A DNA stretch of 35,171 nt from QHXQ01 sp036389375 (GCA_036389375.1 DASVQA010000160.1:1-35171), one strand, 5' to 3'; shown: positions 1 to 8,699, counted from the stretch's first letter. Translations and numbers: made by a program. Notes: generated by a model not told the origin, from the letters alone.

Positions 1-2
1 TC

Positions 3-743
3 CGCTACGGCGGCTCTAAGGCGAAGGGGACGATGATCAAAGAGGCTTATGACCTCGATATGACCTGCTACTTCGGCCGCGACGACAACGGCGCGGGGGA
101 GACGCTCCAAGAGATTTACGAGAACGTTGAGGCAGCGCTCGCCGACGACTACCTGATCACGCGCAAGCCGTCGGCGCTACGCCTGAAGAGTAAGAGTCTG
201 AGCGATTGGGCGACGGATTTCCACATCGACGTGGTGCCGGGACGCTTCATCGAGGAGAAGAACGAGGACGTGTTCCTCTACCGCTCGTCGGGCGAGAAGG
301 GGCGGCAGAAGACGAACCTCGACGTGCATATCGAGCATGTGAAGGGGAGCGGCGTGACCGACGCCATCCGCCTGATGAAGCTGTGGCGGGCGCGGAACTT
401 CCTGTCCGTGCGGCACTTCGTGCTCGAACTACTAACCATCAAACTGCTAAAAGGCAAGAAGTCGCTTGACCTGCCCGAGCAACTGAAGCACGTCTGGACA
501 GAGTTGCGCGACAACGTGGACGCCATCACCATCGAAGACCCGGCGAACCCGACTGGCAACGACCTGTCCGAGTTGTTCAACGCCTCTGTCCGGCAGGAGC
601 TTTCCTCGACTGCCAAGCGGACGCTTGAGCAGATTGAGCGTTCGGGCTGGGAGGCGGTCTTCGGGCAGGTGCCGGAGAAGTCATCCAAGTCGACCGTCGT
701 GTCGGGCTACACCGCGCGCTCCACTGCGTCGTTCGGGGAGTGA
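3..743 (+). CDS. CD-NTase (CBASS cyclic oligonucleotide synthase), 5' partial
   Basis: The reading frame is open from base 3, so the N-terminus lies outside the window. The visible protein begins with a nucleotidyltransferase signature: GGSKAKGT, then an acidic pair in AYDLDMT, and a third aspartate in FHIDVVPGR. This GGS...DxD...D set is the metal and nucleotide binding core of the DNA polymerase beta / cGAS-like fold. The rest is alpha-helical. In CBASS such enzymes make cyclic di- or trinucleotides on phage infection to trigger an effector. The gene ends five bases before an E2-like gene, and that pairing is what points to CBASS (type II short, CD-NTase plus E2) rather than to another nucleotidyltransferase. 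The effector is not in the window and would be expected upstream. The nucleotide product cannot be told. Confidence 0.8.
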   Translation, partial: RYGGSKAKGTMIKEAYDLDMTCYFGRDDNGAGETLQEIYENVEAALADDYLITRKPSALRLKSKSLSDWATDFHIDVVPGRFIEEKNEDVFLYRSSGEKGRQKTNLDVHIEHVKGSGVTDAIRLMKLWRARNFLSVRHFVLELLTIKLLKGKKSLDLPEQLKHVWTELRDNVDAITIEDPANPTGNDLSELFNASVRQELSSTAKRTLEQIERSGWEAVFGQVPEKSSKSTVVSGYTARSTASFGE

Positions 744-748
744 CGGAG

Positions 749-1408
749 ATGGCTGATGATTCCCCGCGCCTTGCAGCAAGTATCGAGGGGATGAGGGACT
801 ACTATCCCGCATTCTCCCTCTCCTTCAAAGACGCGAATGAGGGTCAGCAAGCAGTCTGGACCGGCAAGGTTCAGCCCATCCGAACGACGGAGAGACTGGA
901 AGACCTGCTTGACGACATCCACCGCGAGCGGCCCTTCTACGTGCTGCCGGGCGGGGAGGTGTTGCATCACCCTGAGTGCGCGGCGGAGCACACGCATCAC
1001 GGCTGGACGGAGAAGTTAACCAACCCGCATGCCGTCTACGAACTGGAGGTCAGGTACGGTGGGGGCAGACGGCACCCCAAAGTATTTGTGTGCGACCCGG
1101 TAATTCCGGAGGAGAAGCGAAGGCACATGTTCGGGGACGGCTCGATCTGCCCGTACGCGCCGTGGCAGCCAATCTGGCGGTGGGAAGAGAACACAGTAGT
1201 CGACTACATGGGGCACGCCCTCGGTTGGCTCATTAAGTGGATGGTGTGGAACAATGTAAGTGTCTGGCTCGGCGCTGAAATTGATCACGATCCGAGGTTC
1301 TTGTTGCGCACCATTGGCCCGAACAGACCGTGCTGGTGCGGATCGGGAGCAAAATATAAGAAATGCCACAGAACGACAGACGAGGTCAGTGCGAGAACTC
1401 GAAGTTAA
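749..1408 (+). CDS. E2-like conjugating protein with C-terminal SEC-C zinc motif (CBASS accessory)
   Basis: Residues about 45-180 look like the prokaryotic E2 fold found beside CD-NTases: a strand HPKVFVCDP, then RRHMFGDGSICPY, and a helix with GWLIKWMVWNNVSVWLG. The cysteine of SICPY (Cys137 counting from the GTG at 740) is at the expected catalytic place. The C-terminus carries CWCGSGAKYKKCH, a textbook SEC-C zinc motif (CxC-x8-CH). Bacterial E2 proteins in CBASS attach the CD-NTase to a target and raise its activity. No E1 or JAB partner is visible nearby, which fits the short E2-only form. I chose ATG 749 because GGGGAG at 734-739 is a well spaced ribosome site; GTG 740, overlapping the upstream stop, is the alternative. 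The function is inferred from the fold and the neighbour. Confidence 0.72.
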   Translation: MADDSPRLAASIEGMRDYYPAFSLSFKDANEGQQAVWTGKVQPIRTTERLEDLLDDIHRERPFYVLPGGEVLHHPECAAEHTHHGWTEKLTNPHAVYELEVRYGGGRRHPKVFVCDPVIPEEKRRHMFGDGSICPYAPWQPIWRWEENTVVDYMGHALGWLIKWMVWNNVSVWLGAEIDHDPRFLLRTIGPNRPCWCGSGAKYKKCHRTTDEVSARTRS

Positions 1409-1612
1409 AACCGGCAGCTTACTTAAAAGCATGAAGCGTCGTCACGCTACAGTGGCTTAGGATAGTGCCGACGATCGGCCGGGAATTAGCTCAAGCCAAG
1501 CGCTTAATCAGAAGACCTGCATGACCATCCAAACCATAAGGTATCGGGGATCACTGTATGCAAAAGCCTGTCGCTCATCGGCTTTGCTCTGATATGGATT
1601 TCAACTTGATTA

Positions 1613-3487
1613 TCACAAGTCTTCGATCTCATCAAAAGGCCTAATGTCACGGGGCTGAGGAGCAGGCTGAACTCCGGCCGCAGTTTGGTATGACTGTTCT
1701 TTATTGAGAGCGGGCTTAACGATCTGCTTATTCTGCGCGCGGCGCTGGTTGGCGCGACGCACACGCTTCGTCTCGCGCACCGCTTGCTCTTCCTGAGCGC
1801 GCATTCGCGCGTATGACTCGAAGATCAACTCTTCGTTAATCTCCTTGCGGCCTTCTTCCTCCAGTCTCTTCCGCGCCTCACGCAGTTCCCAGATACTGAT
1901 CGCAGGGCGTGAAGTGTCGCGGTACGGAACGAGGCTATACTGCTTCACTTCCGGGTCGTAAAAGTAGAGCTGGCTAATATCGCGCGGGTCTCGTTTGAAG
2001 ACGAATTTTCTCTTCAGCCGCGGGTCGTCAGGGTCGGGCGCGTTGATCCACCGGCGCAGGACGTCACTGTAGTAGTGAATTTCGTCAACGACGACGCCGT
2101 ATTGTTGGATGGTGCGCTCGATGTAAGGCATGAAGTCCAGCCGTAAGCGCTCCTCATCTATAATCCTGGCGGGTAGTCCTGTTCCAGGTTGCTCGGACGT
2201 GCCGAAGATGCCCTGCTCGTACTTCTTGATGGGACTCATCCCGATGCCACTGTGGACGCGCTGATGATAAACGCCGGTGATGAACGTGGCGAGCCAGCCC
2301 TCAAATTCGCGGAGCGTCAGCGCCGCCTGTTTTTCCGATTCATATTCGCCGCGCTCTTTAGTGTTAGAGAAAGTGGTCCCCGGCAAGTTGTGAATCTCCG
2401 TTGCAAAAGTGCCCATCAGCCGTTCGATGTGGCCGCCGTAGTTCGGCGTGGCCACGGGTCGCCATTCGAGGTTGATGCCATGTTGCTCGCACGCCCGCTT
2501 GAGCATATTGCCGCGAAATTCTTTGGCGTTGTCGGCGTGGATCGTCTTCATCACGCCCCAGACGGGCCAGTCGGTCGTGATCTCGTGGCGCGCGAGCCAC
2601 TGTTCTTTCGGCAAGATCGCATGGGCGATGCAGAGGCCGGTGGCAAGGCTTCCCGGCGGGTCTAAAGAGACGTAGCAGCCGGCAACCATCCGGCTAAAAA
2701 CGTCAATGGCAAGTGTAATCCATGACCTGCCGATCGGGCGGCGGTGTAGATCGTCCACGAGGATGATGTCGAGCGGGGTGTGATCGATCTGCACAACTGA
2801 GAGCGGGTAATCAGCCCCCGGAAAATGGCCGATCAGAGGTGCAAACTTCTCCTTCGCCGCCCTCCGTCCTTGCCGGCGTTCTAGCCGCACCTTCTCCGAG
2901 ATAAGGGCAATACGGTTACGGACAGTATTCGGGTGCGGAGGGGGCAATTTCGCGTTGCGGCAGCGGCGTAAAACTTCGTCGCAGGTGGCTTGAATTGACC
3001 GCTTTTGCTTGTGGAGGTAAAAGTCTTCTATGGTTGCTTGGAGGATGGCCTCCACCTCCGGCGACAGCCGCAGCTTACCTTGCGGGTAACCCCGCTTGCC
3101 CGGCAGCAGCGCCGACACCAGCCCGATCCGCTCGTAGGCGTCAAGCCAGCGATAGAGCGTGCTGTGGTGAACTTGCGCCGCCCGCGCCTGTTCGGCGACC
3201 GCCTCTTTGGTGCGGCGGTGCAAGCCGAGCAGCGGCCGGATGATCTGAAAGCGCCTGTTGGCCTCCTGCCAATCCTCGTCCGACACTAGCGAAAGTTCCG
3301 CGTCCGGTTCGCCCTCTGTTGTCTGGACACACGCGGGCGTGAGATCACGGATAAAGAGCCGTGCCGACTTGTTCGAGCCGGCCTCGCGGCACAGCACGGT
3401 TTCGAGGTCGAGCAAATGCGTAATGACGTAACATCGGCCCTCGCTCTCGACGGTGGCACCCGGCTGCAGGTTAACGACGGCGTTCAT
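1613..3487 (-). CDS. tnsB: Tn7-like transposase TnsB (DDE integrase)
   Basis: This 624-aa protein has the layout of TnsB / Mu-type transposases: N-terminal helix-turn-helix DNA-binding regions (about 85-200, with STLYRWLDAY and TVRNRI), an RNase H-like integrase core, and a C-terminal beta-barrel and tail. The catalytic triad is visible as D235 (QIDHTPLD), D319 (IHADNAKEF) and E355 (GGHIERLMG). TnsB binds the transposon ends, cuts the 3' strands and joins them to target DNA. It lies 58 bp downstream of tnsA, in the usual tnsA-tnsB order, with GAGGG upstream of its ATG. The arginine- and glutamine-rich C-terminal tail would normally contact TnsC, but no tnsC follows. The length is usual for the family, so the gene looks intact. 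Confidence 0.93.
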   Translation of the reverse strand: MNAVVNLQPGATVESEGRCYVITHLLDLETVLCREAGSNKSARLFIRDLTPACVQTTEGEPDAELSLVSDEDWQEANRRFQIIRPLLGLHRRTKEAVAEQARAAQVHHSTLYRWLDAYERIGLVSALLPGKRGYPQGKLRLSPEVEAILQATIEDFYLHKQKRSIQATCDEVLRRCRNAKLPPPHPNTVRNRIALISEKVRLERRQGRRAAKEKFAPLIGHFPGADYPLSVVQIDHTPLDIILVDDLHRRPIGRSWITLAIDVFSRMVAGCYVSLDPPGSLATGLCIAHAILPKEQWLARHEITTDWPVWGVMKTIHADNAKEFRGNMLKRACEQHGINLEWRPVATPNYGGHIERLMGTFATEIHNLPGTTFSNTKERGEYESEKQAALTLREFEGWLATFITGVYHQRVHSGIGMSPIKKYEQGIFGTSEQPGTGLPARIIDEERLRLDFMPYIERTIQQYGVVVDEIHYYSDVLRRWINAPDPDDPRLKRKFVFKRDPRDISQLYFYDPEVKQYSLVPYRDTSRPAISIWELREARKRLEEEGRKEINEELIFESYARMRAQEEQAVRETKRVRRANQRRAQNKQIVKPALNKEQSYQTAAGVQPAPQPRDIRPFDEIEDL

Positions 3488-3545
3488 AACTCTCTACCCT
3501 CTTCATAAGTTCGGGCGCACGCGCGCCCACGTTAGTATTTATCGT

Positions 3546-4205
3546 CTAGGCCATAGTCCAGATCGGGCTGTGCATCGTGAGTTTGCAGTTGAGGTCGCAG
3601 CCGAGCGTCCCGATAGCGACGAGATGCCACAGCATCGGCAGCAGCACGGCGCGCTCCATCGGGTCTGCGGAGCAGGCCATGAGGAGGGACTCTGGCGTGG
3701 CTTCGCGCAACTCGCCAATCATGAGCAACAGGAGTTGCGCCTTATCCCAATCCATTTCGAGTCTCTGATAGCGTAGCAGGAAGCGAGCGTTTTCGAGGAA
3801 CGGTGTCCGTATCTCCTGTTCGGTGAGGATACGGAAATGCCAGCCGCGCTCGCGGGCGAAGCGGCGGGCGGCCTTGAACTTCGGCTTCAGCACCTTCCAG
3901 TCCGCGAATAAGTCTTGGCGGTATTTGACTTCGGCGAGGAGCGGCGGCATGGACTTGGCCGGAGCCACGTCCTTGCGATAGGTGATGAGCACGTCCGGCG
4001 TATAGGTGCGCGCTAGCCCGTCCGCATCCTGGTATTCGATGACGACCGGCTGCTCTTCGTAGGTCGCGACGTTGAGATCGAACTCGAGCAGGAACAGTAG
4101 ATCGCGTTCGAGGGTGGACTCGTGGGCGCGCATAACACTGTTTTTCCGGCTGGCGACAAGACCGGTGACGCTACGGTGGTTTCTGGGTGGGATGCGGACG
4201 GGCAT
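3546..4205 (-). CDS. tnsA: Tn7-like transposon endonuclease TnsA
   Basis: The protein shows the restriction-endonuclease-like active site of TnsA: E37 in STLERD, D75 in YTPDVLITY and the E96/K98 pair in LLAEVKYR (numbered from a TTG twelve bases upstream). TnsA cuts the 5' ends of the transposon, so with TnsB it gives clean cut-and-paste movement. The C-terminal part (about 150-223) is helical and would correspond to the TnsC-contacting domain. I chose ATG 4205; TTG 4217 is possible. The gene starts 137 bp inside the transposon end at 4342, the usual position of the first tns gene. It appears intact. Confidence 0.9.
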   Translation of the reverse strand: MPVRIPPRNHRSVTGLVASRKNSVMRAHESTLERDLLFLLEFDLNVATYEEQPVVIEYQDADGLARTYTPDVLITYRKDVAPAKSMPPLLAEVKYRQDLFADWKVLKPKFKAARRFARERGWHFRILTEQEIRTPFLENARFLLRYQRLEMDWDKAQLLLLMIGELREATPESLLMACSADPMERAVLLPMLWHLVAIGTLGCDLNCKLTMHSPIWTMA

Positions 4206-4229
4206 AGAGACTTGCAATCTATTCGCGGA

Positions 4230-4312
4230 GATTGTTGTAAAAAACCAAAGCGGACTCGTTAAAAGATGTGCCGAGTCGCGGCTATGATTGTAGAAACAGC
4301 CGCAAGCCGGAC
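4230..4312. repeat. Putative TnsB-binding repeats at the comM-side transposon end
   Basis: Two related segments in the same orientation lie between tnsA and the element terminus: 4230-4255 and 4286-4312. Both begin GATTGT, continue with an A-rich stretch and AAG, and end in CGGAC, with small indels between them. Tn7-like ends carry several TnsB sites of about 20-25 bp, which is the best explanation. They do not resemble the repeats of the element behind dcd. Confidence 0.45.
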
Positions 4313-4342
4313 ATATATTCTCATAATTTAATGGAAATCACA

Positions 4343-5023
4343 GGCGGTGCTGTCCCGCGCCCCGGCGAAGTCTCGCTCGCGCATCACGGCGTTCTGTTCC
4401 TCGACGAGTTGCCGGAATTTGATCGCAGCGTTCTGGAAGTGCTGCGCCAGCCGCTCGAAGATAGTCAGGTGACCATTAGCCGCGCCGCTATGTCACTCAC
4501 TTTCCCCGCCGCTTTCATGCTCGCGGCGGCGATGAATCCGTGCCCTTGTGGTTATTGGTCAGACCCGACGCGCGAATGTCGCTGCACGCCGCTGCAAATC
4601 CAACGCTACGTCGGGCGCATTTCGGGGCCGCTGCTCGACCGCATAGATATACACGTGGACGTGCCGGCCGTGCGCTTCAAAGAGTTGACGGGCGTGCAGC
4701 CCGCCACCGAAAGTTCCGCCGAGATGCGCGCGCGCGTCACTCAGGCGCGCAACCGGCAACTTGCGCGCTTCGAGCGCGACGGGATTTTCTCGAACGCGCA
4801 GATGTCGCCGCGCCAGATTCGCCGCTACTGCCCGCTCGACGCCGACGGCGAGCGTCTGCTCGAAGCTGCGATGACGCGGCAGGGCTTGTCAGCGCGCGCC
4901 TATGATCGGATACTGAAGGTCAGTCGTACCATCGCGGATTTGGCCGGCGCGGCAGAGATTCGCCCCGTGGATTTAGCCGAAGCCGTCGGCTATCGCTCGC
5001 TCGACCGCACCTACTGGACTTAA
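4343..5023 (+). pseudogene. comM: comM / YifB Mg-chelatase-like ATPase, 3' half left by transposon insertion
   Basis: The protein from GGAVPRPGEVSLAHHG onward is the C-terminal half of the Mg-chelatase-like AAA+ family (ComM/YifB). It contains Walker B (GVLFLDELPEF), the cysteine cluster in NPCPCGYWSDPTRECRC, the arginine region GRISGPLLDRIDIHVDVP and the C-terminal helical Mg-chelatase domain. The N-terminal Lon-like domain and Walker A are missing; the family is usually about 500 residues. ComM is a hexameric helicase for branch migration during natural transformation. The break coincides with the ACA end of the transposon. The frame stays open into the transposon end (ATG at 4331 and 4268), so a truncated protein could be made, but without Walker A it cannot be a normal ATPase. 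Confidence 0.9.
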
Positions 5024-5243
5024 AACCTGAGTGAGCAGGGGCTTGACCGCCGCCGCGCGCGACAATAATCAGGCGCAGCAGGGCAACGACGCGAGCGCAG
5101 GCGTGCATCACAGGAAGCGTGAGAACTCGCTCACGGGCCGCGAGTTAGCGTCCGTCAGGTGACGCGACGAGACATATGGCTCACAAAGCGAGACGCCGTC
5201 CAAGCCTCGGTCGTTGGTCGAAACTGAAGCGAGACAAGAGAAG

Positions 5244-5867
5244 ATGACGCCTGAAAGCATCGTGCTCCCCCACAACGCATTCGGAAACGTGACCGCAACC
5301 GAGACCGAACACACGCAGACGACCGACTACGCGTTGGCGCAGCGTGCCGCCGCCGGCGACATGCCGGCCTTCGAGGCGCTCTACGACCGTCACCACCGCC
5401 GCGTCTACTCCTTGTGCCTGCGCATGATCGGCAATCAGGCCGAAGCGGAAGATTTAGCACAAGAGGCGTTCATCCAGTTGTATCGGAAGATCGGCAGCTT
5501 TCGCGGCGAGTCGGCCTTTACCACTTGGCTGCATCGGCTGACCGTCAATCAGGTCTTGATGCACTTTCGCAAGCGCGGTGTGCGCTTCGAGCAGACGACC
5601 GACGACGGCGACGTGCCCACGCAAGTAGTCGCAGGCACGGAGAACCCGAACCACATGCCGGTGGTTGACCGCATCGCGCTTGATCGCGCCATCAGTCAGT
5701 TGCCGCCCGGCTATCGCGCGGTCTTTGTGCTGCACGACGTAGAAGGGCACGAGCATGAAGAGATCGCCCGGCTCTTAGGCTGCTCGGTCGGCACGAGCAA
5801 GTCCCAACTGCACAAGGCCCGGATGAAACTGCGTACTTTACTCAGGCAACAGAATCCGACGCCTTAG
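5244..5867 (+). CDS. RNA polymerase ECF sigma factor (RpoE-like)
   Basis: A 207-aa sigma-70 family factor with only regions 2 and 4. Region 2 runs from ALAQRAAAGDMPAFEALYD through AEDLAQEAFIQLYRKI and FTTWLHRLTVNQ; region 4 is LPPGYRAVFVLHDVEGH followed by the helix-turn-helix EEIARLLGCSVGTSKSQLHKAR. It directs RNA polymerase to a small regulon, usually under cell-envelope stress. The next gene is a zinc-finger anti-sigma factor, its likely partner. I prefer ATG 5244 over the in-frame TTG 5214. The 220 bp between comM and this gene hold a 7-bp hairpin (5124-5146) and no gene. Confidence 0.93.
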   Translation: MTPESIVLPHNAFGNVTATETEHTQTTDYALAQRAAAGDMPAFEALYDRHHRRVYSLCLRMIGNQAEAEDLAQEAFIQLYRKIGSFRGESAFTTWLHRLTVNQVLMHFRKRGVRFEQTTDDGDVPTQVVAGTENPNHMPVVDRIALDRAISQLPPGYRAVFVLHDVEGHEHEEIARLLGCSVGTSKSQLHKARMKLRTLLRQQNPTP

Positions 5868-6077
5868 CTTCCAAACACGTCGCTCGCAAGCGCAGCAGGA
5901 ACGCGCCGGCGGCGACCAGTGAGAGCGGAGAATCCAAGCGTCTCCCTCAGACAGACCGATTGAATGGATTCGCGCGCCGCCACTCTCTTCTGCGGCGGGG
6001 GTCAGAGATAGCCGAATCGAAGCACCGACGCCCCGCGCCAGCAAGGCGAACCGCGCACAAGGTAAGAGGAAAGAGCA

Positions 6078-6779
6078 ATGAACTGCGAGAAGTGCCATGA
6101 ACTGTTGAGCGACTTCCTCGACGGCACACTGACCGGCGAGGCCCGCATCCTGCTCAGCAGACACCTCAGCGAATGTCCGGCCTGCGCCGACGCGCGCGCC
6201 GACCTGCACACCATTATCAACTCGGCGCGCAACGTGCGCGATGAGGCGACCGCGCCGCCCAGCAGTCGCGCCCTCTGGCTACGCATCAGCAACACGATTG
6301 AAGCCGAGCGCGAGGAGCAGCGACTCGCCGCGGCCCGCGCGGCCGCCATCGCAGCCGCTTCGGCCCGCCCTGAGAATTTCATCACGCGCACCCTGCACAA
6401 ACGCTGGACGCTCACGCTCCCGCAGTTGGGCGCAGCCGTCGCCGCGCTGGTCGTCGCCGTCGCGGCCGTGACGGTCTTCAGCGTGCAGAGTCTGCTGCAT
6501 AAGCCGGTCGAAGCCGGGAAGTTGCCGCAGGTTGCGGCGCATCGCTCGATCAACGATCAAGAGCTTGAGTTGTTGATGCAGCGCGTCGAGCAGCGCAAGA
6601 CGCGCTGGAATCCGCGCATGCGTGAAGCGTTCGAGCGGAACCTGAGCGTGATTGATGCCGCCGTCAACGATTCGCTCCAACAGCTTGACGAAACGCCGCA
6701 CGACGTAGTCTCCGAAGAGGCGCTCGACGCCGCCATGCGCGGCAAGAAGGAACTGCTCCGCGAGTTCGCCGAGTTGTAA
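6078..6779 (+). CDS. Membrane anti-sigma factor with zinc-finger (ZAS) domain
   Basis: The N-terminus has the anti-sigma zinc motif: C3 and C6, then H29-x3-C33-x2-C36 (RHLSECPAC). An alanine-rich helical linker leads to one membrane span at about 116-138 (GAAVAALVVAVAAVTVF). The remainder (about 150-233) is helical and extracytoplasmic. Such proteins hold the ECF sigma factor at the membrane until a signal releases it. It follows the sigma gene by 210 bp and has a good ribosome site (GAGGAAAG). The sensing domain is not one I recognise. Confidence 0.88.
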   Translation: MNCEKCHELLSDFLDGTLTGEARILLSRHLSECPACADARADLHTIINSARNVRDEATAPPSSRALWLRISNTIEAEREEQRLAAARAAAIAAASARPENFITRTLHKRWTLTLPQLGAAVAALVVAVAAVTVFSVQSLLHKPVEAGKLPQVAAHRSINDQELELLMQRVEQRKTRWNPRMREAFERNLSVIDAAVNDSLQQLDETPHDVVSEEALDAAMRGKKELLREFAEL

Positions 6780-6838
6780 GACAGCGTAGCGCGGCGCTTG
6801 CCGGTCGCGTCTGTCGCGCTGTTAAGATTCGCAGGTTA

Positions 6839-7651
6839 ATGACCAAGACGTACAACAAACCTCACGCATTAAGTGCGCCGCCAGCAGTCGCCGGTGGACG
6901 CGTGCGCACGCTCGTCGCGTGCGCAGCGTTTGCGCTCGTGTGTCTGTGCGCGTTTGGGTCGGAGGTGCGCGCGCAGCAGCGTTATTCGCGCAGCTTTGCG
7001 CCGCGCCGCAACGTGAGTCTGTTGTTGAAGAACCGCTCCGGGCTGATCGAGGTCGAAGGTTGGGATCGCAACGAGATTCGCGTGACCGCCACGATGGAGT
7101 CGCCGCGCGCGCGCTTCACGCCCAGCTTGACTGACGACGGCTTGAACATTGACGTGGTCAGCGACAATCGCGGGCGCGACGACGTGGGCGACGTGAACTT
7201 CAAGATTCAAGTGCCTTACAACTCTTCCGTCGATGTGCAGACGACGCGCGGCAACATCAACGTGCGCTCCGTGCGCGGCCAACTCGTCCACGCGCACATC
7301 AGCACCGAGGGCGATATTGATCTGACCGACATCCGCGCGTTGATGGTCGTCGCCGAGAACGTGACGGGCAACATCCTGTTCGACGCGGAGCTGCTGCGCG
7401 GTGGCTCTTACGAACTCAAGTCCACGCAGGGCGACATCAACATGCGGCTCATGCCCGGCTCCGGTTTCACGCTGACCGCCACCGCGCCGCGCACGCGCAA
7501 CATCAACCTCGGCGGCTTCGCCCGCATGGGCAACTTCGACTACGCGGCGGGCGATAATCGCCGCGTGACGGGCCTCGTCGGCGACGGCTCGGCCAAAGTC
7601 ATCACGATCAACCTGCGCGGCTCGATCAACCTCGCGCCCCGCGCGCGCTGA
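6839..7651 (+). CDS. Exported DUF4097-like beta-repeat protein
   Basis: The protein has a signal peptide (hydrophobic stretch VACAAFALVCLCAF, cleavage probably after VRA, about residue 45). The mature part is a run of short beta repeats: VSLLLKNRSGLIEVEGWDRN, then VDVQTTRGNINVRSVRG, ISTEGDIDLTDI, LKSTQGDINMRL. This is the DUF4097 / adhesin-like beta-solenoid pattern often found beside anti-sigma genes, as in LiaG-type proteins. It sits 59 bp after the anti-sigma factor and is probably co-transcribed with it. Its role is unknown; a link to envelope stress is inferred from the neighbours. Confidence 0.75.
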   Translation: MTKTYNKPHALSAPPAVAGGRVRTLVACAAFALVCLCAFGSEVRAQQRYSRSFAPRRNVSLLLKNRSGLIEVEGWDRNEIRVTATMESPRARFTPSLTDDGLNIDVVSDNRGRDDVGDVNFKIQVPYNSSVDVQTTRGNINVRSVRGQLVHAHISTEGDIDLTDIRALMVVAENVTGNILFDAELLRGGSYELKSTQGDINMRLMPGSGFTLTATAPRTRNINLGGFARMGNFDYAAGDNRRVTGLVGDGSAKVITINLRGSINLAPRAR

Positions 7652-7712
7652 TGCCGCGTTCTGCCGCGCGACGCTTGACCGACGAGCGCCCGGCCGCTTA
7701 ACGTCTCTCCCG

Positions 7713-8699
7713 TTGCGCGATTCTTCGCACAGGCGGAACAGACACTTGCCCAGCGCCACCACCCAACTGCCACAACTCAAACACAGATCGCTCTACGGCT
7801 TCACCGGCCCGCGCGCCTTGCTGTTGGTCGCGCTCGCGCTCTGCTTTGTCATAGCGGCCGACGCGCAGTCCGGCGCGGCCAAAAAGATACCAGCCCCTGC
7901 GTCCGCGTCCGCCGCGCAACAGCCGCCCACGCTCACGCGCACGACCACGCGCCACGAGACGCGCCGCTTCGCCTACGGTAACGCGCTGGTCATCTACGGC
8001 GCACCGGCCGGCTCGATCACCGTCGAAGCTTGGCCGCGCAACGAAGTGGACATCACGGCCGACATCGAACTGCGCGCCGACACAGAGGAAGACCTGACGC
8101 GCCTGGCTGCGGTCAACAACTTCGTACTCGATGAAGACAGCACGCGCCTCACGCTCATCACCACCGGCACGCACGACCGCAAGTTCATGAAGCGCACCGC
8201 GAAAAACTTCCCCAAAAATCTGCTCGACCTGCCTTGGAAGATCGACTATCACCTGCGCGTGCCCGCCCTGCTCGCGCTCGATATCTACGCCGGGCGCGGC
8301 CCGCTCACCATCAACGGCGTCGAGGGCGCGCTCTACATCAATGCAGGCGAAGCGCCCGCCACGCTCACGCTCACGGGCGGCGACGTGCAGGCCACTTTCC
8401 TCGGCGGCCCCCTGACGCTCCGCATTCCCGCACACAGTTGGCGCGGGCGCGGCGTCAACCTGCGACTCGCGCGCGGCGACCTCACGGTCGAACTCCCCGC
8501 CGCCTTCAACGCTGAACTCGACGCGCACGTGCTGCGGGCCGGCAGCATCACGAACGCGCACCCGTCGGTCGCGCCCCGCGAACGCACCACGCCCACCGAA
8601 CGCACGCTTGCGGCGCGCGTCGGCGCAGGCGGTGCAGCCCTCAACTTTGAAGTCACCGACGGCACGATCACCATCAAGCAAGTGCCGGGTGACAAGTAA
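7713..8699 (+). CDS. Second exported DUF4097-like protein
   Basis: This is a divergent relative of the preceding protein. Both have the opening NALVIYGAPAGSITVEAWPRN / LLLKNRSGLIEVEGWDRN pattern near the start of the mature chain. A hydrophobic signal or anchor lies at about 36-52 (ALLLVALALCFVIAADA). The middle holds beta repeats such as LDIYAGRGPLTINGVEG and LRLARGDLTVELP. The start is uncertain: TTG at 7713 opens the frame, and TTG at 7746 is another choice; neither has a strong ribosome site. The 61-bp gap to the upstream gene fits a four-gene sigma/anti-sigma/DUF4097 unit. Confidence 0.65.
   Translation: MRDSSHRRNRHLPSATTQLPQLKHRSLYGFTGPRALLLVALALCFVIAADAQSGAAKKIPAPASASAAQQPPTLTRTTTRHETRRFAYGNALVIYGAPAGSITVEAWPRNEVDITADIELRADTEEDLTRLAAVNNFVLDEDSTRLTLITTGTHDRKFMKRTAKNFPKNLLDLPWKIDYHLRVPALLALDIYAGRGPLTINGVEGALYINAGEAPATLTLTGGDVQATFLGGPLTLRIPAHSWRGRGVNLRLARGDLTVELPAAFNAELDAHVLRAGSITNAHPSVAPRERTTPTERTLAARVGAGGAALNFEVTDGTITIKQVPGDK

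Larger units (their letters stand above)
1..4342. mobile_element. Tn7-like transposon inserted in comM (right part; left end outside window)
   Basis: The right terminus is read as ACA at 4340-4342; from outside inward it starts TGTGATTTCC, the TGT/ACA rule of the Tn7 family. At 4343 the sequence turns into comM coding DNA (GGCGGTGCT, Gly-Gly-Ala). Inside are tnsA and tnsB, then, in the opposite orientation, the CBASS genes, the kind of cargo such elements often carry. That the CBASS genes belong to this element is inferred from position, because the left end is not visible. Insertion in comM is known for the Tn6022/AbaR group of Acinetobacter. Confidence 0.72.

Noticed and set aside
1613..4205. 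tnsA and tnsB as the transposase genes of the element behind dcd
   Set aside because: The end repeats of the two elements differ (GATTGT...CGGAC against TGGAAGCATGAGTTTGCAG), and each element has its own terminus, so the TnsB is unlikely to act on the dcd element.
7698..8681. 327-aa minus-strand ORF
   Set aside because: It is antisense to a DUF4097-like gene with a signal peptide and beta repeats, and has low-complexity composition.
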